This document shows, piece by piece, positions 54,814 to 63,422 of a DNA stretch of 64,000 nt. This DNA comes from Opitutaceae bacterium (GTDB taxonomy: Bacteria; Verrucomicrobiota; Verrucomicrobiia; Opitutales; Opitutaceae). The notes below the pieces were generated by a model that did not search any database, was not told the DNA's origin, and saw nothing but the letters and a program-made list of their open reading frames with translations. The stretch covers positions 744,001-808,000 of the forward strand of contig JAIXWY010000011.1 of NCBI GenBank assembly GCA_027490995.1, written 5' to 3'. The translations under genes were made by a program, and so were the position numbers. Position 1 is the stretch's first letter, and every line of letters starts with the position of its first letter.

Positions 54814-56526
54814 TCACGTGCCCGGTGCTCGACCCCGCACATTGCCGGTCCGCTGCGCCCACTCGGTCCAAGCGATCGCGAGCGCCTTGACCCGCTCTGG
54901 ATGCACTGCGGCAAGATCGCGCGTCTCGGATCGATCCGTTGCCAGGTCGTAAAGCTCCCATCGCCTCTGGCTCGCCCCCCAAACGAGTTTCCAGCGACCG
55001 TCGCGCACCGCACGGTTACCATAGAGCTCAAAAAAGAGGGGGGCGGCCCGCGTTTGCGAGACACCCTTAAACGACGGCACTAGGCTCTCTCCCTCGATCG
55101 AGGGCGCGGGGAAATCGCCGATCTGCTTGGGATACTCACCTGCGGTTAGTTCGATCAAGGTTGGCATGAGATCGATCACATGGCCAGGGGCATGCGAGAT
55201 CGTTCCGGGAGGGACCATGCCCGGCCAGCGCACAATCATGGGAGTACAGATTCCGCCCTCGTAGGTCCACGTTTTGAAACGGCGAAAGGGAGCATTTACC
55301 GCCCATCCCCACCCCGGACCGAGAAACTCATAGCCCTCTTCGTTTCCGACAGAAATGCCCCGGTTATCCGCTTCATACTGCGCCCATTCCTCCGCCAGAG
55401 GCACGCTCGCGCAGCCGCCGTTGTCAGACAAAAAAATCACTACGGTTCGTTCGGCTTGTCCGGTGTCATCTAAAGCGGCCAACACACGCCCGATGCCTTG
55501 ATCCATCCGATCCACCATGGCCGCGTAGACCTCCATACGCTCCTCTTCCCGACGCCGCGCTACTACCTCCAGCTTCTCCCAGGATGTCACCGTGTAATCG
55601 TACCGGTACTCGCTCGACTGAGTTTCGCGATCGGAAAGAGGCGTAACAGACGGGTCGATCAAGCCCAGTGACGCCAACCGCTCATAACGACGACGACGCA
55701 GCACTTCGTAGCCCTCGGCGTACCGGCCGCGATAGCGCTCGATGTCCTCCGGTGGCGCGTGCAAAGGAAAATGCGGCGCGGTGTAGTTGAGATTGATGAA
55801 AAAAGGCCGTTCCGATTCGGCCGCGCGCCTGATGACTCCAATTGCGTGCTCAGAAAAGGCGTCCGTCGTGTAGTAGCCATCCGGGAATGTCGTGACGAGA
55901 CGTTCGTTATGCATGAACGGTCTTCGCTTTCCGCCGTAAAACGCCGGATCCGGACGGGACGGATCAAAATAGTTACAGCCCCCACTGAGGACCCCGTAGA
56001 ATTCCGCGAACCCACGATCGATCGGCCGCTGCGGCGCCTCCGCACCTAAGTGCCACTTGCCCGTTAATGCCGTCGTGAATCCCGCTGCTCGAGCGACGTC
56101 GCCCAACGTCACCATATTCCGTTTGAGCAATTCGCTCTCGCCTCCCAAATTCGGATCCTGACGCGGATACAGCCCCGTCATCAGCGAGACCCGCGTGGTG
56201 ACACAGACTCCGTTGTTGTAGAATTGGGTGTAGCGTCGCCCTTCGCGGGCCAGCCGATCGAGATGAGGGGTTCGGATCTCACTTCCGTATGCGCCCAGAT
56301 CCGAAAAGCCGAGGTCATCGGCCACAATCAGAAGGATGTTCGGCCTTGCCGCCGCCATCAGTCCCCCACTCGCCTGAAGCGCGAGGCCAACGGCGGCGGA
56401 AGCGAGCCACACGCGCGCGAGCAGTATCCGAACAATCCATGGGCGACCTGCCGCGATCGACCTATTTTGGCAGGTCAAACTCTGCCGACTAACCACAGCT
56501 GAAACTAACTGGGACGGAGAGATCAC
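54814..56526 (-). CDS. Arylsulfatase (type I sulfatase family) with atypical active-site signature
   Basis: 570 aa from GTG 56526; the true start may be further in, since the export segment begins near residue 31 ('IVRILLARVWLASAAVGLAL'). Alkaline phosphatase/sulfatase fold: metal-binding 'NILLIVADDLGFSDLGAYG' (DD at 70-71), 'GKWHLG' and 'PFFINLNYTAPHFPLHAPPE', and 'VIFLSDNGG' with DN metal ligands. The site of the formylglycine reads C108-V-T110-T-R112, whereas the classical signature is C/S-x-P/A-x-R. The cysteine is kept, the Pro/Ala is not. Substrate is a sulfate ester, probably of a sulfated polysaccharide. First gene of the leftward catabolic series. Confidence 0.9.
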   Translation of the reverse strand: MISPSQLVSAVVSRQSLTCQNRSIAAGRPWIVRILLARVWLASAAVGLALQASGGLMAAARPNILLIVADDLGFSDLGAYGSEIRTPHLDRLAREGRRYTQFYNNGVCVTTRVSLMTGLYPRQDPNLGGESELLKRNMVTLGDVARAAGFTTALTGKWHLGAEAPQRPIDRGFAEFYGVLSGGCNYFDPSRPDPAFYGGKRRPFMHNERLVTTFPDGYYTTDAFSEHAIGVIRRAAESERPFFINLNYTAPHFPLHAPPEDIERYRGRYAEGYEVLRRRRYERLASLGLIDPSVTPLSDRETQSSEYRYDYTVTSWEKLEVVARRREEERMEVYAAMVDRMDQGIGRVLAALDDTGQAERTVVIFLSDNGGCASVPLAEEWAQYEADNRGISVGNEEGYEFLGPGWGWAVNAPFRRFKTWTYEGGICTPMIVRWPGMVPPGTISHAPGHVIDLMPTLIELTAGEYPKQIGDFPAPSIEGESLVPSFKGVSQTRAAPLFFELYGNRAVRDGRWKLVWGASQRRWELYDLATDRSETRDLAAVHPERVKALAIAWTEWAQRTGNVRGRAPGT

Positions 56527-56620
56527 AACGGATTAACCAGCCCCCGATGGCGCTTGCGGTTCGCGCCGTGGGCCACAACCCCCGCGCCGGGCGAGAGTGT
56601 GGCTGCCACGAGCGATGAGA

Positions 56621-58909
56621 TCACCATTTATAGGTCAGTGTCAGCTTCGCACGGAACCCATCATCGCGCTGCACAAGACCGGTTGCCGCCACCTGGATGA
56701 TGTAGGTCTCGTCGGTGATGTTGCTCAGATTAAGCTGCGCGTCCCACGCCTTTGTGATCGGGTAGCCAATGAAGGCATCGGAGGTCAGCGGACGGTCAAC
56801 CAAGTGAGCACCGTTGCGCTTCGAATCCTCGTCCTCAAACCCACCACCCAATCTCAGTCCGCGCAGCGTTCCGCTGCTCCATGTGTAGCGTCCAAAAATG
56901 CTGTACTTCCACGGCGCAAAGGCATTGGCCTGCCGTACGTACGCCCTGCCTTGGTCCGCCGCGATCGCGGAGTCGCCATTGAACACGGTGAAGATCAAAT
57001 CCGCCGCTCCTGTCGCGGTCTTGATTCGCATACCCAAATCAGCCTCCCAGCCGTCGCTCGAGTCCTTCGCCGACTGAATCAGGCCCTGATTTCCGGAGGG
57101 AAGTGTGCCGAAGGTACGAATATTCGTCTGCTCCATCTTAAATACCGCCGCCGAGCCGTAGGCGGTGATCCGCTCGGAGACCTTGTAGTCGAACTTGAGG
57201 CCCAGTTCCTTGAGCTTGCCCTCAGAGTCACGGTAGGCTTCGCCGAGACCATCGCCTTGGATGACTAGGTCGGTACGCCCCGGGGAAGCGGGAAACAAGT
57301 TCTGAGCGTCCGTGTAATACGCCGAGACCGTCGGCAACAGCTTGACGACTAGGCCATAACGGTGAACGCGGTGCTTCTTGACGAAATCCTCCGTCAGCAC
57401 GTTGGTTACCCGATTCAGGCTGCTCCGGTAGGGTTTGAACCAACGCAGACCACCGACAAGGATCACCCTGTCCTGCAGGAAGGAAACATTCTCCTGAACA
57501 TAGTAGGAAAGGTTCCGACTATTTGACTTGGTACGGGTCGCCGGCGTTCCGGCCGAAGCAGGCCGCGGTTTTTCGAAGACGTCATAGTCCGTCGCATACT
57601 GGGCAAAGAACGCATCGTCGTTCGGAAAGAGTCCGGTCCGGGAATCCACGTCCGGCAGGATCAAAATCGACTGATTTTCGAAGCCATTGATGGTGGAACC
57701 ATCTGCACCGAGCATTGTGTCCAATTTACCCCACTTGGTCACAAGATTGTGCTGATAGTCCATCTGGAAGCTATGCGAGACATTCCCGTTGTCGTTACGA
57801 ATATCTTGGCGAGCGATCGTGTAGTTATCCGGGCGCACCGTAATACCACGGTTGTTCCGACGGCTGTCGTGCAGGCGGGTGAAGTTGTAGACGAAGCGTA
57901 GGTTACTGCTTTCGGTCAGCGTCTGGAGATAAGTGGCACTGATGTCCGTGTACTTCAGGGGCCAAAACGCGTCCTTCTTACGGCCCGGCGCGTAATCCAA
58001 CGTCGAATAGCGGTTAAGCTTGGCATCGATCAGGCCCGTGCGCGGATCCGCCGGGACCGAAATGTCGAGAAAGTCCCACAGGTAGATGTAAGTCCGATTA
58101 TCGTCGAACGAACCCTCGATGGTGAGACTCGTGTTGTTTCCGAAGTACATCGCCAAGGCAGCCGCGTAGTACCGCTGATCCTCCCACTCCGGATCCTTGC
58201 CAATGACCGTGTCAGAGTTGGCCACGCCGAGGGTGGCGCGGTAATTGACGCGAAACGACTCCCCCTTTTTGTAGAGCGGCCCGGAGGCGTTGACCTGACC
58301 ACGAAGCCGACCGGCGCTGTTGACCGAGGTCTTCAACTCCCCCATCGGGTTATCGGTCGGCCGCCGAGTAAAGTAGTTGATCGTGCCACCGATACCGCTG
58401 TTCGAGCCGCTAAGCATCGCAGCCGGTCCTTTAAGGACCTCCACGCGATCGACGTCGAAGAACGGGTAATGCTTATTGCCGGCGCGAGTGATGTTGCCGT
58501 TGCGCAGCGTTCCTCCCAAGCCACGAAAGCCGCGAATATTGACGTCATTATTGAATGACTGGCTCCGAGTTACGCCACTCACCCCGTATTTGAGGACATC
58601 ATGCACGTCGACAGCAGCGGCATCCTCGAGCTGAGCTAGACCAATGACCGCAACCGCGACCGGCAACTCCAAGAGATTCTTTGCCGTACGGCTGCCGATC
58701 ATCGTCTGCTGCGTACGATAACCTTCGTCACCCTCGTTCGAAACCACGAAGGGTGAGAGGACGATCGCTTCTTCCTTCTCCTTCTCCTGAGCGGAGTTCG
58801 TGGTTTGCGCCGGCACCTGCTGGGCAAGCGCGGTGCTGGCTCCAATGAGTCCAAGGATCAGGGCGATCCTCAGGGTAGGGTGTTTACGTTTCGCGTAGTG
58901 GGTGGTCAT
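56621..58909 (-). CDS. TonB-dependent receptor (siderophore-receptor-like)
   Basis: 762 aa from ATG 58909; a 29-codon upstream extension lacks a signal peptide. Signal peptide ('LRIALILGLIGASTALAQQ'), 'EAIVLSPFVVSNEGDEGYRT' at the mature N-terminus, a plug (~90-210) with 'FNNDVNIRGFRGLGGTLRNG' and 'DVDRVEVLKGPAAMLSGSNS', and a 22-strand barrel ending 'KLTLTYKW' with terminal Trp. Length and plug resemble FhuE/ferri-siderophore receptors. Neighbouring sulfatase genes allow a glycan ligand as an alternative. It lies upstream of the sulfatase series on the same strand. Confidence 0.9.
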   Translation of the reverse strand: MTTHYAKRKHPTLRIALILGLIGASTALAQQVPAQTTNSAQEKEKEEAIVLSPFVVSNEGDEGYRTQQTMIGSRTAKNLLELPVAVAVIGLAQLEDAAAVDVHDVLKYGVSGVTRSQSFNNDVNIRGFRGLGGTLRNGNITRAGNKHYPFFDVDRVEVLKGPAAMLSGSNSGIGGTINYFTRRPTDNPMGELKTSVNSAGRLRGQVNASGPLYKKGESFRVNYRATLGVANSDTVIGKDPEWEDQRYYAAALAMYFGNNTSLTIEGSFDDNRTYIYLWDFLDISVPADPRTGLIDAKLNRYSTLDYAPGRKKDAFWPLKYTDISATYLQTLTESSNLRFVYNFTRLHDSRRNNRGITVRPDNYTIARQDIRNDNGNVSHSFQMDYQHNLVTKWGKLDTMLGADGSTINGFENQSILILPDVDSRTGLFPNDDAFFAQYATDYDVFEKPRPASAGTPATRTKSNSRNLSYYVQENVSFLQDRVILVGGLRWFKPYRSSLNRVTNVLTEDFVKKHRVHRYGLVVKLLPTVSAYYTDAQNLFPASPGRTDLVIQGDGLGEAYRDSEGKLKELGLKFDYKVSERITAYGSAAVFKMEQTNIRTFGTLPSGNQGLIQSAKDSSDGWEADLGMRIKTATGAADLIFTVFNGDSAIAADQGRAYVRQANAFAPWKYSIFGRYTWSSGTLRGLRLGGGFEDEDSKRNGAHLVDRPLTSDAFIGYPITKAWDAQLNLSNITDETYIIQVAATGLVQRDDGFRAKLTLTYKW

Positions 58910-59354
58910 GGTTTGCGGATGGAAAGCCGTCGCGATGCGGAGAAAGGAAACCGGCGCGGGCGTCGGCCAAAAGCGGACCGACACCGCGAGCTTCATTTCT
59001 CAGCAACAAGGATGTGGTGGGGGGCGCCACGGGGTAACTTCACCCATGCTAGCGAGCCAGCGCATCAGGCAATGTCACGCAACAGGTAACATGAACTGAC
59101 CACGCAGGAGACCCGGGGCCGTTTTGGCAGCGCCACGCCCGACCATCGTCTGAATTCTCTCCGCACCGGCCCGTCAGCCCAAGACGACGACCAGACCGCC
59201 GCGCCCCACAATACCGGAGGAGTCCGCCTGATCCTGTTCCGCGGGGACAGCGACGTCAGCGGTGGAGGTTCGTCCGGATTCGATTCGGAAAGCGCACCGA
59301 CCGCTCCTCAGGTCAAGGGCCCAACGGACCACCGACGGCGGACAATCTCGCGCT
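58910..59354. other. Gene-poor region upstream of the second TonB receptor
   Basis: About 445 bases. It should contain the receptor promoter. No Fur box, riboswitch or gene could be identified with confidence. Confidence 0.4.
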
Positions 59355-59498
59355 CGCGGACTGCACGTCCGGGACCTTCGCGATCACGAGATCGCTGATC
59401 CGACCCGCACACAACAGGGCGCCCCGGTGCGGGCAGCGTTTGCGGACGGTAAAGCAGCGACCGCCGACGTGCTTCCGCGCGCGAGGATCGACAGCCGG
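59355..59498 (-). pseudogene. Rieske protein remnant (first cluster motif only)
   Basis: On the minus strand the translation 'VGGRCFTVRKRCPHRGALLC' followed by 'AGRISDLVIAKVPDV' matches 'VDGRYFALRNRCPHRGAPLC' and 'EGQVVDFVTATKP' of the intact Rieske gene at 48771. The first C-x-H ligand pair is kept; the second (CPWH) is missing and both ends are lost. A diverged half gene. Confidence 0.65.
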
Positions 59499-59571
59499 GA
59501 GCAACTGCATATCCTCTTCGCGGCTACCGAGCCCAAACCGAGGGCCAGTGCCCCACCCCACACTCGCACCC

Positions 59572-59916
59572 GTGAACCTCCAGATCTCCCTGACACTCTT
59601 CACGAGCCTCTCGTTTTTTGCCTACGGGGTGAGCTGTCTGGTTTCGCAACGGATGAGGGCGGAGTTCGAGCGGTACCGGCTGGCGCGTTACCGCGTTCTC
59701 ACCGGCGGGTTGGAGATCGCCGGCGCCCTCGGGGTGCTGATCGGACTAAAGATACCCATGATCGGCCTGATGGCTACGGCCGGGCTGACCATTCTCATGG
59801 CCGGAGCCGTGGCGGTGCGGATTCGGCTCCGGGATACCGTCCGCCAATCCCTTCCAGCGGCCATCTACCTAGCGTTGACGCTCTACGTGCTCCTCGGGTT
59901 CGCACGGCTGGTCTGA
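59572..59916 (+). CDS. DoxX-like small membrane protein 1
   Basis: 114 aa from GTG 59572; upstream in-frame sequence is antisense to the Rieske remnant. Four transmembrane helices ('LQISLTLFTSLSFFAYGVSC', 'LTGGLEIAGALGVLIGLKIP', 'LMATAGLTILMAGAVAVRIR', 'LPAAIYLALTLYVLLGF'), with the DoxX-type loop 'EFERYRLARYRVLTGGLEI' ('mr.efer.gl..~r.l.G.lEi.ga'). DoxX-like proteins are of uncertain function, linked to thiosulfate or quinone redox. It is followed 112 bases later by a second member of the family. Confidence 0.75.
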   Translation: MNLQISLTLFTSLSFFAYGVSCLVSQRMRAEFERYRLARYRVLTGGLEIAGALGVLIGLKIPMIGLMATAGLTILMAGAVAVRIRLRDTVRQSLPAAIYLALTLYVLLGFARLV

Positions 59917-60028
59917 CCGTCTTTCGGAAACATTCCGTTTTGTGCATCGAAGACTTGCGGTGACCGATAGGGTATTTACCCTACCTCTAGGCCCTGTGGA
60001 GAAGAGTTTTCCCTTCAGCCTGTACCCC

Positions 60029-60394
60029 ATGCGCATCTTCGCCCTGGCCGCCCAGATCGCGGTCGCACTGACGATCTTCAACGTCTGGATGATCCGTTTT
60101 TCCCAGCCTAGCCCGTGGCGCGGAGGCGACGCGCAAACCATGAAGGAGGAATTTGCGGTCTACGGGCTGTCACCGGTCATCCTCTACACGGTTGGCGTAG
60201 CCAAACTCTTGCTCGCATCTCTGCTCCTCGCCGGTGTGTTGCTTCCGAACCTGACCGCGCCGGCGGCATTCGGACTGGGAGCCTTCATGCTCGGTGCGGT
60301 TGCCTTCCATTTTAAGGCCGGCGACCCGATCACGAAATCTCTGCCCGCCGGCACCCTGCTCGTCCTCTGTATCTTGGTGGGTGTGCTCTCGTAG
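60029..60394 (+). CDS. DoxX-like small membrane protein 2
   Basis: 121 aa from ATG 60029. Four hydrophobic helices ('MRIFALAAQIAVALTIFNVW', 'VILYTVGVAKLLLASLLLAG', 'AAFGLGAFMLGAVAFHFKAG', 'LLVLCILVGVLS') and the conserved loop 'MKEEFAVYGLSP' plus 'HFKAGDPITKSLPA' of DoxX_2/DoxX_3-type proteins. Similar layout to the preceding gene, so probably a paralogous pair acting together in the inner membrane. Function unknown. Confidence 0.75.
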   Translation: MRIFALAAQIAVALTIFNVWMIRFSQPSPWRGGDAQTMKEEFAVYGLSPVILYTVGVAKLLLASLLLAGVLLPNLTAPAAFGLGAFMLGAVAFHFKAGDPITKSLPAGTLLVLCILVGVLS

Positions 60395-60679
60395 CCACTC
60401 GACCGTGCGACGTCGTTTTCTGTAGCGAGTTATCCCAGTCGATCCTTGGCGGGATAGCTCGGGGCGCAGGGATCAAGCAGCCCGGGCTATCCGCGGCAGA
60501 CGGCCGCGCGCGACGCCGCCTTGAACATTAAGTCCATCGGGCGGCCTCGCTGGCAAGCGTCCTGCTATGAATCGAGGGCAATTCATCCTTCGTGCCTCGT
60601 CGCGTCAGGCCCTGCGTTCGTCCGCGGGTTCGATTCGTCCGCAGCGCGTCCCTCTCACCCCCGAATCCTCTTCCGCCCC
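60395..60679. other. Intergenic region before the ATP-grasp operon
   Basis: 285 bases. Open frames here lack protein character. Contains the promoter of the three-gene operon downstream, which I cannot locate precisely. Confidence 0.4.
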
Positions 60680-62134
60680 GTGTCCGTCATCAGTTCTTCC
60701 TACGAGACCGACTCCACCTTCTTCGACGAGATGTTCTCGGAAGGCACTTCTGACGGCGTGCGACCGCACTACCGGCGACTGGCAGATCGGCTCGGGGGCC
60801 TGGCCGTGCCCGACTTCGACCAGCGCCGGACTGCGGTCGACTCCGCCTTCCTACGTCGAGGCGTCACCTTCACGGTTTACAATGACGCGCAGGGCACGGA
60901 GCGCATCTTTCCGTTCGACCTCATTCCACGCATCATTCCGAGCTCCGAGTGGCGGCGCATCGAGGCCGGGCTCACCCAACGTCTCCACGCTCTCAATTGC
61001 TTCCTCGACGACATCTATCACGCGCAGAAGGTCCTGAAGGATGGGATCATCCCCGCGGCGCTCGTCCTCGGGGCCAAGCACTTCCGCCGCGAGTTCATGA
61101 ATTTCAAGGTGCCGCGCGGCATCTACGTCCACGTCTGTGGCACCGATCTCATCCGCGACGCGCAGGGGAACTACCTCGTACTCGAAGATAATCTGCGGTG
61201 TCCCTCCGGGGCCAGTTACATGATCGAGAACCGCGCTGCGATGCGCCGCGCCTTCCCACAGTTGTTCGAGAGCTACGGGGTCCGTCCAGTCGAGGGCTAC
61301 GCCGAACAGTTGCTTCGCGCGCTTCTTCACCTCGCCCCGGAGCACAAGGAGAACCCTTGCGTCGTCCTGCTCACCCCCGGCGTCCACAACAGCGCGTACT
61401 TCGAACACTGCTTCCTCGCCCGCCAGATGGGCATTCCGATCGTCGAGGGACGCGACCTCGTCGTTCGCGAGCGAAGGGTCTATATGCGCACCACGACCGG
61501 GCTGCAACCGGTCGATGTCATCTACCGGCGAATCGACGATGACTTCCTCGATCCCACGGTCTTCCGGCCGGATTCGATGCTCGGCGTGCCCGGCTTGGTG
61601 AACGCCTACCGCGCGGGGACCGTCGCCCTCGCCAACTCGATCGGCACCGGCGTCGCCGACGACAAAGTGATCTACGCCTACGTTCCCAAGCTGATTCGGT
61701 ACTACCTCGGCGAGGAGCCCATCCTGCCGAACGTGAATACCTACCTCGCCTCCGAGGTGTCCGACCGCCGCTTCATCCTCGACAATATTGATCGTCTCGT
61801 GGTCAAGGCTGCCAACGAGGCGGGAGGCTACGGGATGCTCATCGGTCCCGCCGCCTCCAAAGAGGAATGCGCTCGCTTCCGCGCCCAGGTCGCCGCCAAT
61901 CCGCGTAATTACATCGCCCAAGACCCAATCATGCTCTCGCGCTCACCGACGTGGTGCGGCGGGCGACTGGAGGGACGCCACATCGACCTTCGTCCCTACA
62001 TCCTCTACGGCGAGAAGATCACCGTCACACCCGGCGGACTCACCCGCGTCGCGCTGCGCCGTGGCTCCCTCGTGGTCAATTCTTCGCAGGGCGGAGGCTC
62101 AAAGGATACGTGGGTCCTGAAGGGCGACGAATGA
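60680..62134 (+). CDS. Circularly permuted ATP-grasp protein (COG2308)
   Basis: 484 aa from GTG 60680, chosen because the family N-terminus '[14 protein letters not shown]...GVRPHYRRL' must be included. CP_ATPgrasp proteins probably ligate an amino group to a carboxylate; the product is unknown, with a peptide-like tag proposed from neighbours. Motifs: '[19 protein letters not shown]', '[20 protein letters not shown]' (ATP-grasp metal region), '[20 protein letters not shown]' and '[15 protein letters not shown]'. The stop overlaps the next start (ATGA at 62131). The standard partners alpha-E and transglutaminase-like genes follow. Confidence 0.93.
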   Translation: MSVISSSYETDSTFFDEMFSEGTSDGVRPHYRRLADRLGGLAVPDFDQRRTAVDSAFLRRGVTFTVYNDAQGTERIFPFDLIPRIIPSSEWRRIEAGLTQRLHALNCFLDDIYHAQKVLKDGIIPAALVLGAKHFRREFMNFKVPRGIYVHVCGTDLIRDAQGNYLVLEDNLRCPSGASYMIENRAAMRRAFPQLFESYGVRPVEGYAEQLLRALLHLAPEHKENPCVVLLTPGVHNSAYFEHCFLARQMGIPIVEGRDLVVRERRVYMRTTTGLQPVDVIYRRIDDDFLDPTVFRPDSMLGVPGLVNAYRAGTVALANSIGTGVADDKVIYAYVPKLIRYYLGEEPILPNVNTYLASEVSDRRFILDNIDRLVVKAANEAGGYGMLIGPAASKEECARFRAQVAANPRNYIAQDPIMLSRSPTWCGGRLEGRHIDLRPYILYGEKITVTPGGLTRVALRRGSLVVNSSQGGGSKDTWVLKGDE

Positions 62135-63393
62135 TCACTCGCCAGCCCATGCCCCATCCTTCCTCCCTGCCGAGTCGCGCCCAGCCCACCCTCATGCTCT
62201 CGCGAGTGGCCCACTCGCTGTACTGGATGAGCCGTTACATCGAACGCGCGGAAAACACCGCGCGGCTCCTCGACGTCAACCTTCAGTTTCTGGCTGACTT
62301 CCAGGACCTCTCCCCCGCCCCGCTCAACTCATGGGAATCGCTGATCCTCAGTTCCGGCGCGCAGGAGGAGTTCAAGGTTCTGCATGCGGTCGCCGACAGC
62401 CACAGCGTCACCGACTTCCTCGCCTTCGAGCTGCGCAACCCGGGCTCCATTCTGTCCTGCGTCTACGCCGCCCGCGAGAACGCGCGCATGATTCGCGACC
62501 AGATCTCGCTGGAGATGTGGGAAGTGATCAACGAGCTCCACCTGATCTTAAAATCAACGTCGACCGCCGACGTCTGGCGGAGCGGTCCCCAAGAGTTCTT
62601 CAACCGGATCATCCGTGCGTCCCATCTCTTTCAGGGACTGACCGACGCCACGTTTCCGCGCAACGAGGGCTGGGAGTTCATCCGTTTCGGCAAGATGCTT
62701 GAGCGAGCGGACAAGACCACCCGCATCCTTGACGTGAAGTACCACGTCCTGCTGCCCAGTGCCACGGACGTGGGTGGGGCCATCGACACCGCGCAGTGGC
62801 AGGCCGTCCTGCGTTCGGCCTCCGCGCTCGATGCCTACCGCCACCACCACGTTCGGGAAGTCCTGCCATGGAAGGTCGCGGAGTTCCTTATCTTCTCCGA
62901 CACGTTTCCGCGCTCGCTGCACTTCTGCACCGCGCAGGTAGATGACCTACTTCGCCGGATCCTCGCTGAGACCGGTGCCCGACCTCGCTCAAACGCTGCC
63001 CGCGCCTCGCGGCGGTTACTCGGTGAACTGGAATCCCTCTCGATCAACGACGTCCTCAAGCGAGGCCTGCATGAATTTCTAGTCGACTGTCAGGCCACTC
63101 TTGCCGCAATCAGCGATGAGGTCGCCGAAACTACCATGTTCTACCCCGCCGAGTCTTCCCTCGAGGACCAGCAGCAGCAACAACAGCAACAGCGCGAGAG
63201 CTCCGCGGCCTGCGCCAGCTTCTTTCCCCCGGCTGCTCCACGTGGGCCGCGGCCGGCCATTCAGCCGCAAGGCCGCCTGCTCCCTGATTCCCGCCGCGGA
63301 ACAACCTCTCTCACTCGGATGAACGTCGCATCGCCTTTCCCAATGCTGGGCCATACGCCACCCAACGGCGGCTCCGTCTCCGTGCGTTCCTAG
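62131..63393 (+). CDS. Alpha-E domain protein (COG2307) with polyglutamine C-terminal extension
   Basis: 420 aa. All-alpha alpha-E domain (~20-335): '[20 protein letters not shown]', '[16 protein letters not shown]', '[13 protein letters not shown]', '[20 protein letters not shown]'. It always accompanies circularly permuted ATP-grasp proteins. Beyond the usual end ('[10 protein letters not shown]') there is an extra 75-residue tail: eight consecutive Gln (63169-63192), then a Pro/Arg/Ser-rich segment. The tail has no known counterpart to me and is likely disordered. Coupled to the preceding gene by an ATGA overlap. Confidence 0.92.
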   Translation: MITRQPMPHPSSLPSRAQPTLMLSRVAHSLYWMSRYIERAENTARLLDVNLQFLADFQDLSPAPLNSWESLILSSGAQEEFKVLHAVADSHSVTDFLAFELRNPGSILSCVYAARENARMIRDQISLEMWEVINELHLILKSTSTADVWRSGPQEFFNRIIRASHLFQGLTDATFPRNEGWEFIRFGKMLERADKTTRILDVKYHVLLPSATDVGGAIDTAQWQAVLRSASALDAYRHHHVREVLPWKVAEFLIFSDTFPRSLHFCTAQVDDLLRRILAETGARPRSNAARASRRLLGELESLSINDVLKRGLHEFLVDCQATLAAISDEVAETTMFYPAESSLEDQQQQQQQQRESSAACASFFPPAAPRGPRPAIQPQGRLLPDSRRGTTSLTRMNVASPFPMLGHTPPNGGSVSVRS

Positions 63394-63422
63394 TCGAGTC
63401 CGCTCCGTCAGCGAAGGCCCCG

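Noticed and set aside
48579..60900. Recent segmental duplication flanking the catabolic block
   Set aside because: The matching remnants are only about 70 percent similar and differ in flanks, so an old event or paralogy fits better.
60851..61921. 356-codon minus-strand frame within the ATP-grasp gene
   Set aside because: Antisense to a conserved protein, and composition is that of reverse-complement codons.
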